This document shows positions 52,901 through 64,000 of a DNA stretch of 64,000 nt, piece by piece. How positions within the stretch are numbered: position 1 is the first letter of the stretch; every line of letters begins with the position of its first letter. This DNA comes from Dicaeum eximium (lineage: Eukaryota > Chordata > Aves > Passeriformes > Dicaeidae). The stretch lies in NCBI GenBank assembly GCA_013396995.1, contig VWZP01003802.1, positions 678,036 to 742,035 on the forward strand. The letters run 5' to 3'. The notes under the pieces are model-generated. The model ran no database searches and was not told where the DNA came from. It saw nothing but the letters and a program-made list of their open reading frames with translations. The translations under genes and the position numbers were made by a program.

Positions 52901-55900
52901 ATCAGAACTACTTCTACACTCAAGGTATTTCCTTGACTTAGTGGAAGATAGAATTTTAATCAATACAGATAGCTCCAGAGGGTTTTCAATACTCTATTCA
53001 CTGTATTAGATACATTTAACAAAAATCACATCACCAGTACTGTATGAACTATTACAAGAATTCTCTTACCCTATATATTTTGGTTGTAGAAGTTACTTGT
53101 TTCACATCATGGCCTTCACTGTCTTCACTGCCTGTCTGATCTGGGGGCTGCTTCACATTTTTCCGTAGCCTTTTTGACTTGCACTGTATCTCTGTTAAGA
53201 GACCTAGGACACATAATGCAACACAAAGCAATTGGATTTATATATGCCTGAGGCATTGAAGAGGTACATAAACATGCCCATGAATGCCCTTTACAGCAAC
53301 CAATAACCCTGGTTACCTGTGCAGATCATCTCCTGAATGTGTCATTATCCTTGGATGTGAGTCTACTGAGACAAGCTAGGCACACGCTATGACTTGTCTA
53401 CCCCACATGGAGCCTATCTGCAGTGCAAAACAGCTGGTTCTGCTGACCCAGATTCTACACACTGGGCATGCCAGGGGTCTGGCTTTGGACCAGGTCTAAT
53501 CTATTCTTACAGGCAAAAAGCCCATTAGTGATGGGAGTATACTGGATTGTGCCTTTCATTCAGTTTTATACAAGAGAAAAGCCTTTCCTGTGCTCCAAGA
53601 CCTGAACCAAAGTGCAATCAATAGGAACAACTGGCAGACTGTCATCAAAATAATGCTCTTTTGCTCTGATCCAAAACAGTGATCTGCAGCTGTTCTTACA
53701 CAAAGGCATTGGATATTTTCAATGATCTGTAATGAATATTAGGTCTGTTGTCCAGAATCTTTGGAAAGAAAGCCCACACAGAAGAGGGGACTCCTGGGCT
53801 TTAGCCACTACTGCACCATTACACAGGTAGGCCAACATAGACTCAGAAAGTATAGACTCAGAAGTAACTCAGACTGGCAAATGTACCTTTAAAATGGATT
53901 AAAGAAGTTACCCAGCTGGTCTTGTTATTTTGCTTTTCATTGTATTAGAGGAGTGCATAAAGCCCCGGTTTTATTATAGAGTTTAACTTGCAAAAAAGGA
54001 TTTTTGAATTTGTGGTTTAGGATTTTTTCTTCAGGTCTTTTTGTTCTAGACTACATTTCAGTACCTTGAACCAGGAAGCATCCTTGTTTGGATGTCATAA
54101 AAACTATAATTTTTCTTGTTCTAATAAAAGAAAGGAACAATAGGTACCCTACACAATCTGTGGAAGACAGTCAGAAATCACAAATGAAAAAGTAAGCACC
54201 TAAGTATTCATCTAAAAATACACCTATCAGCACGGGACTTCTTTCTTTTCTCTCTCTCTCTCTCCCTTTCTTTCTTTCTTGTGTTCTTCCCATTCTTCAC
54301 CTTTAAAATACAGAGCAGGAGAAGATGCTCATTCAGTGAGTATATGATGTGGAAGAAGATACCATGAAACCAGTGAATCTTGTTGTGAATGTTTTTAATT
54401 TCCTGTTTAAGCCCTATATAAAATGACCTACCTGAACTGCTGAGAGAAAAGGAAATTTACATGATTAAAATAAGACCTGCAAAGAATACCTTGAAAGGAG
54501 GGAATAGGAATGATGGAGATAATAACTGGTATTGAGCCATGTAATTTGTAGTGCCACACAGCACCACAGATTTCTTTTTCTAAATTATTCAGTGCATCCT
54601 TTGGTGCTGTTAATGGGCTTGTGCTGTTGTCTACCAGCTTAGGATCTGGTCTATTGCCTTCTTAGGGAAAATTTGCTTCATGTTTGCCTTAAGCATTAAG
54701 GCAGATTTTTCTCACACTTCTTACTTTAAAGTATTACCTTGATATCTTATTCTGGCTCCATTTAAGTAATCTGAAAAACTTGTGTGCGAGACAGGACGTC
54801 ACTTTTTAGCTCAGAGATAGCTAGGTTTCAACGGGTATTAAATTCCAGGAAGAGTGGCAGAACCTGGGTCTTTCCTAGGGAGACATTTTAGCCAATAAAC
54901 TTGCAGTTTAGATCCAAATGACAGCAAATGACCTAAATTTATGGGTAGTAATTTTGGTCTGTCTGTAGTTTGCACATAAAGGGCAGGAGACAGATTGTTG
55001 AGTAGCTGTGCCATAAATATTTATAATACTTTAGCTCCTTGTTGAGAGGGAAAAAAAGAATCCACAGCGCTTGCAATTACAATCCTACAAAATGAGTAAG
55101 TGAAACAAAGTTCAAGGTAACATTTTATTTCCCAGTCATATTTTTTTCAAATAAATGCCCTATACTACTAGAAGGTTCATGTTTTACTGTCCTTGAACTA
55201 AAAGCAATTATACAACACACTCCTATGTTAAAGCCATTAAACAGTGCCTTGCCAAACATCCTCATTGCAGTGCATTAGAGCACACTTATGGTTAAGTCAT
55301 GAGCAACACAAGATACCCTGTGTTTCCATTGCAGAGAGAGAGTCAAATGGCAGCAGCACCCACTGGCTTTTATTTCCCCTATGCCAGCTTGTGAAAATGA
55401 TAGGCCAGTATAAAAGTTTCATGTGATCCCAGTCAGTATTATTTACGCTGACCTGTTTTTTTTTCAGCAGTGGGTTGTTGGGTTTTTTGCTGCAGTAAGC
55501 GACTCAAGCTATTCTGAATCCTCAAAATTTTGAAGCAATGAATCAGTGGTGAGCCCCACTGGGGAGTTATTTTCCTCTGACAATGCAGGATGTATTGAGT
55601 TCTTCCATCAAAGTGGGGTCTGCTCACATATTTATGTATTGCACAAGAATATGTCCTATCTCAGGATCTTTGCAGCCTGTTCAATTTGGAGAATGAAAGA
55701 TTAATTACATTATGCTGGCAACACCTTCGAAACATTGATGGAGCTTATTGTTTCTCATATAACCAACAGTTACTATAGCATCTTCTGATCAGATTGAAGG
55801 ATAGAAATATATTAAAAATTCCAAGTAGATTAATTTCCTGTATGGACCTAAATTGATTTCACACATGCGTGTATGCTAAAGTGACTGGAGCCAGAATAAG

Positions 55901-58900
55901 AAGAATAAATTGTAGTCCTATTCATGGAAGGCAAAAGAGCAGGAGCAAGCTTACAAAAACAGTGCAATAACTCAAAGAGCTTTAAACATGTTAAAAGTTG
56001 CACTCCAATATCCCCGTTGTTCTCAGTTATCCATTTTTAAGCTCAATAAAGTTTATAAACTGTCAGTCTGAATAGATTATTTGTTTTAATATGCAACATT
56101 ATTAAAACGCATCAGGTTCATTTCTGGAGATCTGTGTGTCTATGAGCTCTACCCATGTGCCTATATGCAAGGCAGGAAAATCTATGGCACCATGAGAAAA
56201 GCTAACGAGACTATAAAAAAGGGCCAGCCCTTACCCGGCTTTGCCTGATTGCTGGGTGAGGTCTGGGAACATACCTTTGGCAAGTCCACAGAAATTTCCT
56301 GCTAGCAACACTCCTGCTCTTTTCTTGAAAATGGCATTGTGTATGTGCCAAAACTTGACCTTGGCCAGCAAGAACTTGACTGGGGGAGCCCCAGAAAGAG
56401 TAGCAAAGAAACGTGCCAGGACTTTCCTGCTCTGCCTTCCATAAAACTGCAATCCTCTTACTCCTGGGGAGTCTCCCATAGACTTGCTTTCCCTGCTCCT
56501 TCCCACTCAGGCAGACTAATAGCTGTCATCCAGTGCAGGACTGGCCTTCCTTCACCATTTGCTCAGCTCCTATGCCCTCGCATCCCTGACCACCAATTAA
56601 ATCCCATTGCTTAAAAGTGCATTTGTCTTTCAACAAGGTTTGACGCACAGGCACAGCATTTTCTTTTATACACCTTCCACCTGCCAAATGACATCTTTTA
56701 TAACTTTATTATCAAAACCAGACCACCCAAGCATATACAGTATTCAGTGCACACTCTGACTAGATGATGCAAATACCTGCATACATACATTCAGCCAACA
56801 TGCCCATCTGCTTGCATTTCCTTAGACGGCACTCCTGGCATTTTCTCCTCATGTACATGTCCATCTCGCAATTGCCTCCATTTTTACACTTGTATACTGC
56901 ATTTTTTGTGATGCTTCTTCTGAAGAATCCTGCACAAAACAGCAGTGACATAAATGAACACTCAGAAGCAAAGTCATCAAGGCGAAGTTCACCTCCATCT
57001 GCACTGGATTTTCTGAATAATGGATGTTCTGCCAGACCATCAGTTTCTTTTAGTGCCTGGATGACGACAATCTTGATACTTTTACTGACAACAGTATCCA
57101 AGTCATATAATTTAATAAATGAGCCCAAACATTAGGAATTAGTCCAAAGTAAAGTCCTGGAATTGTGAATGTTGGGAAAATCCAGACAAATATCTCAAAC
57201 CTGCCAGTAGCAGGCTGAGCACCAGCACTAGAGCTGTAGGGTCATACCATAGAAATAGCTAGTGAAAAAAAAAGTGAGCCTGTTAAGACTCTTGAGGTAC
57301 TGAATGTGCAGAAAGAGAGCTCAGTAACTCTTCACCCTTCCCCCAGCTCCTGGGAGCAGCAGAAACTTCACATACTGCTCTGCTCACCCACCCCCAAGTT
57401 TAACAAGGAACCAGCACTCTATCTGCCTATTGTATATGTGGCCTCCACCCCTGTTTACAAGGTACTCCAGCCTTATTCACTAAGTATTGAACACTTAATG
57501 AGTTAAGTAGTCACCAAATTTCACCTGCACAGGCAGGTCTATTGGTATCATCACTGGATTCACTCAAAAATTGCACAGTAATTGCTGCAAACAGCAACCG
57601 GCACAAGGAATTGAGAGGACCCTTCCTAAGTCTGTCCAAATCTCCTATTTGGCTGCTGTCCATCTATGAGAGCAGCACTGTGGGCAAAACATGGCGTACA
57701 CAAGATAATAAACCTGATTAAATAAGGTTTATTTAAATGCAACAGATGCAACAGAATATTTGCTGTCAATGTTTCCTGAATTTTTAGTGTTAGTCACTGT
57801 GCCATTATAATCTTCTTACATTGCCCTTCACATGGCAGCGACTATTTAGCATCAGCTCCAGTGGGAATCAGCTTTCCTCCTCAGCTGAGGGCAGCTTTCT
57901 GAAATAAACTCCTGGGAGCTTCTGCTGCCACATCATTGATTTATACTGTATTTCAAACTAGAGCTCTGTGTACATTTATATTAACCAGAGCTATTCAAAA
58001 AGCTTTAGCTTTCTTATCACCACTGCCTGGCACAATAAAACTACTGTTTTCCAACCTGATATTCTAATGCATGAAAAGAGGGACCAGATAAGAGCCAGCC
58101 TCCCATAATCAAATCATAGAGCAAATTCGGTTATGAATCTAAGGAATTGTCTGTGTGGTTGAAGAATTGTGCATTGTCAGATGACAGTATCCCAAATTTG
58201 CCCCATGGTTTTATAGTTGCCTAATCTCTTCCAAGCACCAGTGTGTAGCAACCAGTAAAACAATTCCACTACCTGGTCACAAAAAAATCTGGCATTTCTC
58301 TGAATCTTCAGTAATTCCTGCTTGAAATCTCTTCCATGCTGTCTGTTTTATTGGCTGCTCTTCAAACAAATACACTTGACTGGCATCGGTCTCTTTTGAA
58401 ATGCAGATTGCTTAAAACCTCCAGAAGCCCCAGGCATTATTTTTATTCATCACTCACATGGTTTTAATACATTACCATTTACTGGTCAGGGAAGGGAAAA
58501 AAAGCCTGGATTTAAACTGTAAGTTCTCATTGTCAGTTAAAGGCAACTGCATCTGCTTTATATAATTTATAATTTTATTTGTAAATTTTAAATATTATCA
58601 TTTATCATTATTAATTAGTAGTAAATGCTGAAAAGCTCTGCACAAATATTTATAACATTCTAAGACTGATGACTTTATCACTCAACCTATTCACAAGGTG
58701 TGCATTTACTTCTTCATGATGGAAGAAAGAAAAAAATTTTGATAAATAGTTTTTTTTAGATGGACAAGAAAGAAAAAGGCAAAAACATGGATGCAAAAGC
58801 TAGGAACCAACAATATTCAAGCAGCCAAATGCTTTCTCTTGAAAACAAAGGTTTTGAAAAAGTGAAATGATCTGAAAAAAAAGCAAAATAATTTCTTTCT

Positions 58901-61900
58901 TTTCAGCAAACACTAGTTTTAATGCTATTCTTGCTTCAGTTTTCTGTGAAGTGACTCTTGAATCATTGTCTTTTTGAACAGACTTCTTCATAACTAATTT
59001 TGGAATTAGCTTTTGGTATGAATTAAATTTCTGTATATATTATTCACTACGCATTCGAAATGAACTTACACTGCCGGAAATACTTATATGTGACTTTCTA
59101 TAACAGGAGGAGTTTTACTACACAAAAAAGGTAAGTCTAAAACAACATATGTTAAACTAACAAAGGGTTAGTAACCCCAAAAGCTGAAGGTTTTTCTGGC
59201 ACATTCTAATCTTCATTTGCTCTCGCCAAATTACAAAAAGCTCATGTTGGCTGGAAATGTTGAATTTGCTTTGTTCTCAGATAGTCATGAATATGATTAA
59301 TTATGGTAGAGCTGCTCCAATGTTACTGATGCTGATTTTTTCTTATGGAAATTATGAAAGTTGAAGGAGGGTAGCTGTAAAAAGATTAGATTAAAGCTTT
59401 GGAAATATCTCTGTTTGGCATCCTGATGGGTTTTAAATTTAAAAGTTTTTGAAATTCACAATTGCTAACAAAGCACCTGCTCTGCTCTGTCAGACTATCA
59501 AGACACCTTCTGGTGCTCCTTCACCCCATGTCCACGTGGTGGGTGTTAATGTGAGGAGAAGATTAAAGAGGGACCCTTTTTGCAAGGAGAATTCTAGTCT
59601 GGTGTGAGACACATGAAGCAGTACAGGAGTGCTTTGAATACTGCAAAAACTCCAACTGCAAGCCTGCATGGAGGGGATGTGTAACTACCTTTTCATAGAG
59701 TCAGAATGGCTTGGGTTGAAAGGGATCTTGAAGATTCTGTTTCAACAGAACTTATTCTGTGGCTTAATTAAACAAGCACAACACTATGTTACACTTGTTC
59801 TGTAACACTTGGCAATGGCCCTTAAAACCCAGTATAACTATCCAGGCTGAGACTGTTCCAAAAAGTCTTTGATGCTGGTCTGCAAAGATGGTTTCATAAG
59901 TGGTCTCTACAGCAGCAAGTTTAAACACAGTGTATTGCTCCTTGTGCTGTGAATATTATGTAAAATGCTAATGTAATAGTTCATACATATTTGTTAATGG
60001 ATGGTGATGTATTAAGAAATATATCTATATATCAGTATATACTCCTGCCAATATCTTCAGATGAATATTCTCATGAGGACAATAGATAAGATCCTAATAT
60101 TTTTCCATCTGGCCAAGAAAGAAAACCAAGGAGAATGCAAAGTGTTGCTGAATGCATTATCCAAGAAAGAAATAATAAATTTTAAAAAATATTAACATAT
60201 TCATCACAGAGGATTGCATCCCATAAAAATATGTGCAAAGCTTCTTCCTTTGAATAAAAACATCCACTGCATCAATGGAGTAGAGGTGCTGCAGGGTGAG
60301 CACTACTCTTACAGAAAGGGATATTATATTATTATTTTGGACACACATTGAGCATGAATTAGCAGTCTTGTTGCCAAAAAGAAGGGATAATCTCATACTG
60401 AGGTTCAAGACACAGACACATTTTCTACTGCACTGATAAGAGCACAACTGAAGTACCAAGCCTCATTTTGTCTCCATGTTTTGAAGGTAATGTATACCCA
60501 TGAGAAAAAAATTCCACAGATAACAAGAATGACCAAGAGATGTAGAAAACATAGTATCTGCTTTGCCTTGTCAGACAGAATTACTGTCCTCAGCACATCT
60601 CTTTACTGAATCAGCTGGTACTTTAGTCACCTTTAAAATTTATTGTAGAAACAGAATCCATTATCTTTAAGTAATTCAACTTTTACTATGTTTGATCAAG
60701 GGTACTGTTCTTTGTAATAGATGTTGCAGTCATGAAACAGGACAAAAACATAAAATAGATTATCCCAATAAAGCAGTAAAATTTCAGTTACATAGAGTGA
60801 TTCAAACTGAATCAGTAAGGAAATGGATGCACTTTTCCTTTCACCATGGGTTTTAGTCTGAATATTTATCTGATAGCTTTAACCTCTCTTCTAGAAACAT
60901 TCTATACAAATTTCAAAGTTTGTAATTTTAAGTCTTTGAAAAGTTTCTCACACATTTAGTATTGCAGTTAGTAAAGAGGAGGAACAGCATATTAACAGAA
61001 TAAATGCATCATTACTTGGAATCGTCACATCAAAATTGAGCTTAACCTGATTTATAATGACAGCATTAATATGAACTAATTCACAGTTTTTGAATTGGAG
61101 ACTATTCACTTAGACTGCAGAAAGAAATTAATCTCTTATTGGAATTATTGAGGTAAACTGTGTGAGCCTTGACTGTATTCATATTTAGAATGCTTGATTA
61201 TTGTGGTCTGTTTTTTCCTCACAAATGATTTTGTGATAGATAAAGAAAAAGCCCCAATTAGGTCCAGGTCCACTCTCTATAACAGTGCATTCCCCATTAA
61301 GGTATTTTAGTAATTTGGTAGTGACCCTGCTTTAGTCTTTATCCATTGAACAGAAATTTTAATGATATATTTATTCACAGAACAGGATGAAAAAATGGGG
61401 CACTATTTTTCTGGCTGTAATGTACCTCAGCCCTGCCACAGATACATTACACCTCTTCAGGTATAATAGTTGACATAACCTCTTGTCCCTCTCTGCCAAA
61501 ATATCTGACAATCATATTTACCTTAACAGCAATGATTTCCTACATCACATCTATCCTGATAATAATACATGAATAATATTCTTCTAAAAAGCAAGATATT
61601 TGTCCTACAGATACAACTTCTTCCTGAAGGTACTCCCTCAGTAGAGATAGGGGCTACCCTTAGAAGAAAGCATAGAACTAGAAATCCTTTCACTTCACAG
61701 ACCTGAAGACACCCATCATATCCTTTGGGAGCTGAAGGAAAGAGAGTCCCTGGGAACAGCCTGCAGGTGGGGGCTGACAGCTTTTACTTCCCTTCAGTGC
61801 ACACTGCACCAGGCACTTGGGCTGATTTTGGCTATTTTCTAGGGCAGCCTAGCACTCAGCTCCCAGGGGCATCCAGGGATGCATTCCTTCCACAGGCAGG

Positions 61901-62656
61901 GAATGGCATGAGCAGCTTCCAGAGAGGGCAGAGCCAGCTGCCAGTCTCCACAGAAAGCTGTTCTCCAGTTTACCAAGGGCTAATGGTGCTCAAGAGCTGT
62001 AGGTTGGCCTGTTATGCTGTATAACCACAGGGCAATGGTAGAAGTCACTGACAGCCTGGCTTGGGGAAATACAGAATAGGGTACACAGGATCCAAGTGCA
62101 AATCTCTAATATGTTTAATGATTTGGATAGAATTAACAAGAAAAGTAAAAACAACAACAACAAACACACACACACAAAAAAAGAAGAAAACAAAACCAAA
62201 ACCAACAAAGAAACCCTAACAAACAGAAACCAAACCCCAAAAACCTGAGAAGCTGCTGTGCCTTTTAGCTGAATTGAATTGATTTTATCCTACCTTTGCA
62301 TCCTTCACAAGTAAGGGCATTATAGTGGTACCCAGAGGCTTTGTCACCGCAGACCACACAGAGCTCTTCTCCTTTCACTCTTCCTGTGGAGTGACCCAGT
62401 CTAGGCTTTTTGGCTGCAGGGATATCCATTATCTCTGTCTCCCTTGTGAAAAAGGTCTCTGAGGGTAACCTCCTGAGTTCATACATCCCAGGGGAATACC
62501 ATTCCTCATGCTGAGGAGGGTAGAAGCCTAGATTGGAGTAATAAGGTGGCGATGAGATCTGAGGCTGAACTGGGGGAAACGGTACATTGTTGTACTGTGC
62601 ATAAGGTGACACATCTGCCTCTTGCACTGGAGAGCTCATTGGTTCTGAAAGGACAC
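40737..62656 (-). CDS. NR1H4: Farnesoid X receptor (bile acid receptor), 8 coding exons, 5' end outside window
   Basis: NR1H4 is the bile-acid-activated nuclear receptor that binds FXR response elements, usually with RXR, and controls bile acid, lipid and glucose genes. Joining 62656-62294, 56929-56777, 53203-53070, 52543-52445, 51889-51790, 50849-50703, 41995-41882 and 40975-40737 on the minus strand gives one open frame of 449 residues plus stop, with AG/GT at every junction. In local numbering, the AF-1 region is 1-99, the two-zinc-finger DNA-binding domain about 100-165 (P-box CEGCKG), the hinge about 170-217, and the ligand-binding domain about 218-449, ending in the AF-2 helix PLLCEIWDVQ. 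Mammalian FXR is about 472-486 residues, so only the isoform-specific N-terminus is missing. Introns are 5364, 3573, 526, 555, 940, 8707 and 906 bases, and I see no other gene in them. GAS2L3 follows on the same strand, as in other vertebrates. No frameshift or premature stop was seen. Confidence 0.97.
41882..41995 (-). CDS. NR1H4: NR1H4 coding exon g: ligand-binding domain helices 7-9
   Basis: The acceptor is ctctcacag and the donor CCAG|GTAACT. It is 114 bases: [20 protein letters not shown], then MTREEYALLTAIVILSP, with a split Asp codon at the 3' end. It matches the mammalian [20 protein letters not shown] segment with two conservative changes. Confidence 0.96.
41996..50702 (-). other. 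NR1H4: NR1H4 intron between exons f and g (8.7 kb)
   Basis: This is the longest intron of the gene, bounded by GT at 50702-50701 and AG at 41997-41996. It is AT-rich with only short open frames and no recognisable nested gene. It holds the A-rich tract with an N at 44620 and an AT-rich AATATT-repeating stretch near 48300-48365. Nothing else is supportable. Confidence 0.8.
44589..44642. repeat. Poly(A)-rich tract with an undetermined base
   Basis: Runs of A broken by accc and ccacc, with a single N at 44620, in the long NR1H4 intron. The length is likely uncertain in the assembly. Confidence 0.9.
50703..50849 (-). CDS. NR1H4: NR1H4 coding exon f: ligand-binding domain helices 4-6
   Basis: The acceptor is gtgtcctcag and the donor AGTG|GTAGG. 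It is 147 bases with split Gly codons at both ends, reading [20 protein letters not shown], then MFLRSAEIFSRKLPTGH and LLEERIRNS. The [15 protein letters not shown] signature is the conserved nuclear-receptor helix 3-5 motif. The upstream intron is 940 bases; the one that follows is the longest in the gene, 8707 bases. Confidence 0.97.
51790..51889 (-). CDS. NR1H4: NR1H4 coding exon e: ligand-binding domain helices 2-3
   Basis: The acceptor is tttttaacag and the donor CCAG|GTATAT. It is a 100-base exon reading LNEEFSAEGNFLILTEMATS, then HVQVLVEFTKKLP plus the first base of a Gly codon. The segment FLILTEMAT-HVQVLVEFTKKLPG is nearly identical to mammalian FXR and includes helix 3, which lines the bile-acid pocket and forms part of the coactivator groove. 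Confidence 0.97.
52445..52543 (-). CDS. NR1H4: NR1H4 coding exon d: start of ligand-binding domain
   Basis: The acceptor is ccagtatag and the donor CTA|GTAAGT. It is a 99-base, phase 0 exon of 33 codons: ERVELTTEQQNLLDYIMDSY and on to QEVSKKL. It corresponds to helix 1 of the ligand-binding domain (mammalian ELTPDQQTLLHFIMDSY). Short introns of 526 and 555 bases flank it. Confidence 0.95.
53070..53203 (-). CDS. NR1H4: NR1H4 coding exon c: hinge
   Basis: The acceptor is gtgtcctag and the donor AGG|GTAAG. It reads LLTEIQCKSKRLRKNVK, then a Gln/Pro/Asp/Glu-rich stretch, ending VTSTTKIYR (44 residues after the split codon). The basic SKRLRKNVK segment is the C-terminal extension of the DNA-binding domain. 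The hinge is less conserved than its neighbours, as expected. Confidence 0.95.
53204..56776 (-). other. NR1H4: NR1H4 intron between exons b and c (3.6 kb)
   Basis: It contains a pyrimidine microsatellite at 54239-54282 and a more GC-rich, non-coding-looking block at about 56230-56600 that I do not recognise as a named repeat. There are no exons other than b and c at its edges. Confidence 0.75.
54239..54282. repeat. (CT)n/(CTTT)n microsatellite
   Basis: Pure pyrimidine run ttctttcttttctctctctc then tctccctttctttctttctt, within the NR1H4 intron between exons b and c. Confidence 0.95.
56777..56789 (-). promoter_or_regulatory. NR1H4: Tandem alternative 5' splice sites (MYxG isoform switch)
   Basis: On the minus strand the exon end reads GAAT|GTATGTATGCAG|GTATTT. 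Using the inner donor ends the exon at 56789; using the outer one ends it at 56777. The 12-base difference keeps the frame: with exon c the products read AEC-LLTEIQ or AEC-MYAG-LLTEIQ. Mammalian NR1H4 has the equivalent MYTG insertion/deletion isoforms (alpha1/alpha3 versus alpha2/alpha4), which differ in DNA-site preference. Both donors are present in the sequence; which is used in this bird is not shown. Confidence 0.85.
56777..56929 (-). CDS. NR1H4: NR1H4 coding exon b: second zinc finger
   Basis: The acceptor is tgtgcag before 56929. The exon completes the split Gly codon and continues with FFRRSITKNAVYKCKNGGNC and the rest of the second finger (MDMYMRRKCQECRLRKC), ending AECMYAG. The last base gives a phase-1 junction to exon c. 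A second donor 12 bases upstream would drop four residues (see the separate entry). These residues contact DNA and form the D-box dimer surface in nuclear receptors. Confidence 0.97.
59692..59752 (-). mobile_element. CR1 LINE 3'-end relic
   Basis: The text catagagtcagaatggcttg, then ggttgaaagggatcttgaagat, matches the CR1 3' terminus. About 60 bases, inside the NR1H4 intron between exons a and b. Confidence 0.8.
62148..62240. repeat. A-rich (AAC)n/(CA)n simple repeat
   Basis: Contains aacaacaacaacaaacacac and further A/C-rich text. It lies about 50 bases inside the intron next to the donor of NR1H4 exon a. Confidence 0.9.
62294..62656 (-). CDS. NR1H4: NR1H4 coding exon a: AF-1 region and first zinc finger
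   Basis: The acceptor is ttttccag before 62656 and the donor AAAG|GTAGG after 62294. The exon starts in phase 1, with the first base of a Gly codon coming from the upstream exon, and encodes 121 residues plus one base. It reads GVLSEPMSSPVQE..., then a Pro/Tyr-rich activation region (SSPPYYSNLGFYPP, EEWYSPGMYELRR), a basic KKPRLG patch, and the first zinc finger starting at CVVCGDKASGYHYNALTCEG. This is the exon shared by all mammalian FXR isoforms. The promoter-specific exons that encode the N-terminus were looked for up to 64000 and not found. Confidence 0.96.
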
Positions 62657-64000
62657 CTGGAAAATAATAATGCAAAACCAATCTCTATTACTACCATGAA
62701 ATTGTAGTTATCAGAGAAGTTTCCACTTCCAGACATCTATCTCAAAAACCAGGCACAAACACAAAGACTGCATTATCTAAACTCAGATTTGCTACACAAG
62801 TCCACTGCAAGAAGTTTTAAAAATAATTTATTCATTCTCAGATACTCATTTATAATTGGTGGAAATGTCCGGCACTGGCAGTTACATTAAAAAAAAATCT
62901 TGAAAAATATTGCGCAGGTAATCGTATAATTGTTCCGTTTACAAGAAAGAGCAACACCACTCTAGAGAAGTTAACAACCCAAATTAGGCCTAAAAGCAGA
63001 ATGGAAGAAATCCAAACAAATGGCAAAACCCCCGTGGTATTGGTGAAGGCTAAATCAAGACTCAGACATTAGGTTAATTTGTATTTAATTCTGAATGAAT
63101 GCATCATGACAGACAAAAACTGCACTAGGGAAAAATGACAAGGGTGAAGCTTATTTGGAAGACTGAAAACATGAAATAAATATTCAAGAAGAGCCTGAGA
63201 TAGGAAGGTTAGCAGGAGGTTACCTGAGGTTTCCTGAAATAGGTGGTTACCAGGAAAAAACAAGGAAGATATTCCTAATATAAGTGGTGAAATGCAACCT
63301 TCTCACCACCCAGCCTCCAGTGGCCAGCCACCCTCTGCAGCCTGGTCCCCAGCTCCTGTGCCATTCAGTGCAGCTCTCATAGGAAGCACGTCTGTAAGCC
63401 AGCATTAGTCACCTCTGAGCCAGCAACAGACCTGGCAGTGGCACAAGGAGTGCCAGCCTTTCCTGTCGGGATCAACACAGTATCTGGAGGCTGCCTTAAC
63501 CTTGCTCATTAAATAGAGTATTTAAAATTGCAGACAACTGAACTCTCATTTCTTTTCTATACACCAAGCAAAACAACATCCAGCAGTCCCTGGGTGGTGT
63601 AGGTAAAACCAAGCCCACGTCAAGCAACTGAAAAGCTGAATTTATAAGTGATTTGCAAATTTATTTCTTATTTTCTGTTGGAGGGGACCCTTGTTGTTTC
63701 ATGAAAACACTGACTCAATTCCTTCAATAGTTCCAAGAAGAGAGTCTGAGAAAAATAGTGCATTTCCAGGAAGATGACCAGTCCAGTTTTATTTGAATCA
63801 GCAGCAGTATTTACAAAGAAATCATAGATCAATGTTCATTGGTGACCATCACTTAACAATACTTCAGAAGAGCTCCAAAAACATTTTTGCTGAAATAAAA
63901 TTGGTCCTGGACAAGGATCCTTCTTTTGTGAGGAATCAAAAACAATGAAGAAATGCTAACAGTTAAGAAGACGGAGCATCTGTAAGGACAAAAACAACTA
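62657..64000 (-). other. Upstream intron or 5' region of NR1H4
   Basis: Sequence upstream of the first NR1H4 exon seen here. I searched the minus strand for the known FXR N-terminal exons (the MVMQFQ- and MGSKMNL-type starts) and did not find them. The open frames are short and unrecognised. Confidence 0.6.

Larger units (their letters stand above)
56930..62293 (-). other. NR1H4: NR1H4 intron between exons a and b (5.4 kb)
   Basis: The intron separates the two zinc-finger exons. It includes a CR1 3'-end relic at 59694-59750 and an AAC/CA-rich simple repeat at 62148-62240 beside exon a. No coding homology was recognised. Confidence 0.8.

Noticed and set aside
56230..56600. GC-richer block in the NR1H4 intron as a possible gene or LTR
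   Set aside because: No protein similarity, no terminal repeats and no clear splice pair. Left as unannotated intron.
62657..64000. NR1H4 N-terminal exons
   Set aside because: No match to known FXR N-terminal starts was found on the minus strand; a donor-like gtaacc near 63220 has no matching coding text before it.

Overview
The window looks like bird genomic DNA. The coding parts are spliced vertebrate exons. The interspersed repeats are CR1 LINE 3' ends (a long one at 19478-19990, short ones near 35.0 kb and 59.7 kb) plus a solo-LTR-like element at 23120-23672 whose text resembles LTRs I know from bird genomes. Introns are short. Species cannot be named from the sequence.

Two protein genes are recognised, both on the minus strand and in the vertebrate order NR1H4 then GAS2L3. 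NR1H4 (farnesoid X receptor, FXR) occupies 40737-62656 as eight coding exons. Only its first roughly 30 residues, encoded by promoter-specific exons, lie beyond the window. All exons join in phase to a 449-residue stretch with an intact DNA-binding domain, hinge, ligand-binding domain and AF-2 helix. Two tandem donor sites 12 bases apart at 56777/56789 match the known with/without-MYTG isoform switch of mammalian FXR. GAS2L3 (actin-microtubule linker of the GAS2 family) occupies 25675-34496 as eight coding exons giving 711 residues: CH domain, GAS2/GAR domain and a long basic Ser/Pro-rich tail.

Layout from high to low coordinate, the direction of transcription: 64000-62657 upstream sequence or intron of NR1H4; 62656-40737 NR1H4; a gap of about 0.7 kb; a GC/CpG-rich island at about 39340-40035 that is the probable GAS2L3 promoter and contains a 19-21 bp minisatellite beside a 59-base assembly gap; 39340-34526 the GAS2L3 5' intron region with one candidate untranslated exon (35870-35996); 34525-25675 GAS2L3 coding exons; then its 3' UTR and about 25 kb with no recognisable gene. 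In vertebrates ANO4 lies further in that direction, but no ANO4 exon is seen here.

The gene-poor 25 kb holds the CR1 copy, the LTR-like element, simple repeats, a 26-bp tandem duplication and a hairpin. On the minus strand it also has several open blocks flanked by good splice signals. I cannot tie these to any protein family, and they may be chance. No prokaryote-type system, CRISPR array, RNA gene or clearly novel system was found.
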